From Actinomadura flavalba DSM 45200 (GTDB lineage: Bacteria > Actinomycetota > Actinomycetes > Streptosporangiales > Streptosporangiaceae), in NCBI RefSeq assembly GCF_000374305.1, contig NZ_KB894094.1:248001-312000 (forward strand): a DNA stretch of 64,000 nt, given 5' to 3'. Below, in pieces: positions 63,100 to 64,000 of the stretch. The translations under genes were made by a program, and so were the position numbers. The notes beneath the pieces were generated by a model. The model made no database searches. It was not told where the DNA came from and saw nothing but the letters and a program-made list of their open reading frames with translations. Each line of letters starts with the position of its first letter. The stretch's first letter is position 1.

Positions 63100-64000
63100 G
63101 TGAAATTCATCAAGATTGCGGCCGCGACGGCCGCGATCGCCCTGGCCGCCACGGCCTGCGGCGGCGACGACGGCGACTCGGGCACCGAGGAGAAGAGCCC
63201 GGCGACCCTCAAGGTCTGGATGATGGGCGAGGGCACGCCCGAGCAGACCAAGTTCCTCGACGACGTCGAGACGGACTTCAAGAAGACGCACCCGAACACC
63301 GACGTCCAGGTCAAGTACGTGCCCTGGCCGCAGGTCGCCACCACGTTCCAGAAGGCCGCCGCCGGCGGTGAGGGCCCGGACGTGACCGAGCTGGGCAACA
63401 CCGACGTCCAGTCGCACATCGAGCAGGGCAGCCTCCTCGACATCGGCGACCGGTTCGACAAGTGGGCCGACGGCAAGACGCTGAGCAAGGCCGCCCTGGA
63501 GAACGACCAGAGCGGCGGCAAGACCTACGCCGTGCCGTGGTACGGCGGCGTCCGGGGCGTCTGGTACCGCAAGGACTGGTTCGACAAGGCCGGCATCCAG
63601 CCGCCCAAGACCTGGGACGAGCTGGCCGCCGCCGCCAAGAAGATCCAGGACGAGAACAAGGTCCCCGGCATCGGCGTCCCGAGCGACCAGACCAACGCCC
63701 TGCTCAGCTTCATCTGGGGCAACGGCGGTGAGGTCGCCGTCAAGGAGGGCGACAAGTTCACCGGCAAGCTCGACCAGCCGCAGGCCAAGGAGGCCGTGGA
63801 CTTCTACGCGGGCCTCGTCGGCAAGCAGAAGGTCGCCCCGGAGAAGTACGTCGGCAAGAACGAGCTGGACGGCCCGCAGCGCGACTTCGCGCTCGGCAAG
63901 CTCGGCATGTACTTCGACGGCTCGTGGGCCCTCAAGGAGATGAAGAAGATCTCCGCGAAGGACGCCGACAACTGGGCGGTCTTCCCGATCCCGTCCAAGG
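63100..64000 (+). CDS. Sugar ABC transporter binding lipoprotein, 3' end cut by window edge
   Basis: Family 1 extracellular solute-binding protein. From GTG 63100 (AAAGGA upstream) 300 codons are present; usual length is about 420. The signal peptide ends in LAATAC (Cys20). The mature domain starts ATLKVWMMGEGTPEQTKFLD and has FKKTHPNTDVQVKYVPWPQV, GPDVTELGNTDV, YAVPWYGGVRGVWYRKDWFD, PPKTWDELAAAAKKI and LGKLGMYFDGSWALKE. Likely an oligosaccharide binder of a MalE/NgcE-type importer whose permeases lie beyond the window, controlled by the divergent ROK regulator. Confidence 0.93.
   Translation, partial: MKFIKIAAATAAIALAATACGGDDGDSGTEEKSPATLKVWMMGEGTPEQTKFLDDVETDFKKTHPNTDVQVKYVPWPQVATTFQKAAAGGEGPDVTELGNTDVQSHIEQGSLLDIGDRFDKWADGKTLSKAALENDQSGGKTYAVPWYGGVRGVWYRKDWFDKAGIQPPKTWDELAAAAKKIQDENKVPGIGVPSDQTNALLSFIWGNGGEVAVKEGDKFTGKLDQPQAKEAVDFYAGLVGKQKVAPEKYVGKNELDGPQRDFALGKLGMYFDGSWALKEMKKISAKDADNWAVFPIPSK

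Overview
The window is a stretch of actinobacterial chromosome. It is extremely GC-rich, third codon positions are almost all G or C, and GTG starts are frequent. Gene neighbourhoods such as lepA|rpsT, holA-comEC-comEA-degV, dapF-miaA-(antitoxin-like)-(extradiol-like)-miaB and recA-recX-DUF3046 are those of Streptosporangiales/Thermomonosporaceae-type actinomycetes. The genus is an inference; nothing here names it. Both window edges cut genes: lepA at the left and a sugar-binding lipoprotein at the right. No rRNA, tRNA, CRISPR array, transposase or prophage gene was seen.

Layout. 0-11.6 kb: lepA (partial) diverges from rpsT, then kptA, a HAD-like gene diverging from a LysR regulator, then the leftward block holA, comEC, comEA and degV (replication clamp loader, DNA uptake, lipid binding). 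11.9-15.2 kb: hutI and hflX. 15.4-21.1 kb: malate synthase followed by the coupled glycolate oxidase genes glcD-glcE-glcF, a route from glycolate through glyoxylate to malate. 21.2-31.4 kb: a secreted or anchored protein of unknown function, a tightly overlapped leftward peptide/nickel-type ABC operon, a TetR regulator diverging from an ABC-2-like membrane protein, and an orphan sensor histidine kinase. 31.6-35.9 kb: dapF, miaA, a class III extradiol-like protein and miaB. 36-39.6 kb: a glutamate-type amino-acid ABC operon (ATPase, binding protein, two permeases) with a strong internal hairpin. 39.6-45.1 kb: a flavoprotein, an S9 peptidase, a small membrane protein and a MetE-barrel protein. 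45.5-52.4 kb: recX with a very long repetitive N-terminus, recA, and between recA and DUF3046 a four-gene cassette with two ATP-grasp-type ligases, a YgiB-like lipoprotein and a DUF350 membrane protein. 52.4-64 kb: a membrane-anchored alpha/beta hydrolase diverging from the helicase lhr, gene remnants, secA2, a ROK regulator and a sugar-binding lipoprotein.

The least ordinary feature is what lies between genes. Several intergenic stretches hold decaying tandem repeats that begin at or just after a stop codon. Downstream of kptA and of comEC the repeat unit contains the end of the gene itself, stop codon included. Other arrays are a 5-base array of about 40 units, a 15-base minisatellite of roughly 500 bases, a ~110-base array behind the S9 peptidase and a ~61-base array behind recX. 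The recX reading frame also carries repeated segments, as if the same process acted inside a gene.

The best candidate for an under-described functional system is the ATP-grasp / YgiB-like / YgiC-like / DUF350 cassette at 49185-52192. Its promoter region is shared with recA and contains a LexA-type box.
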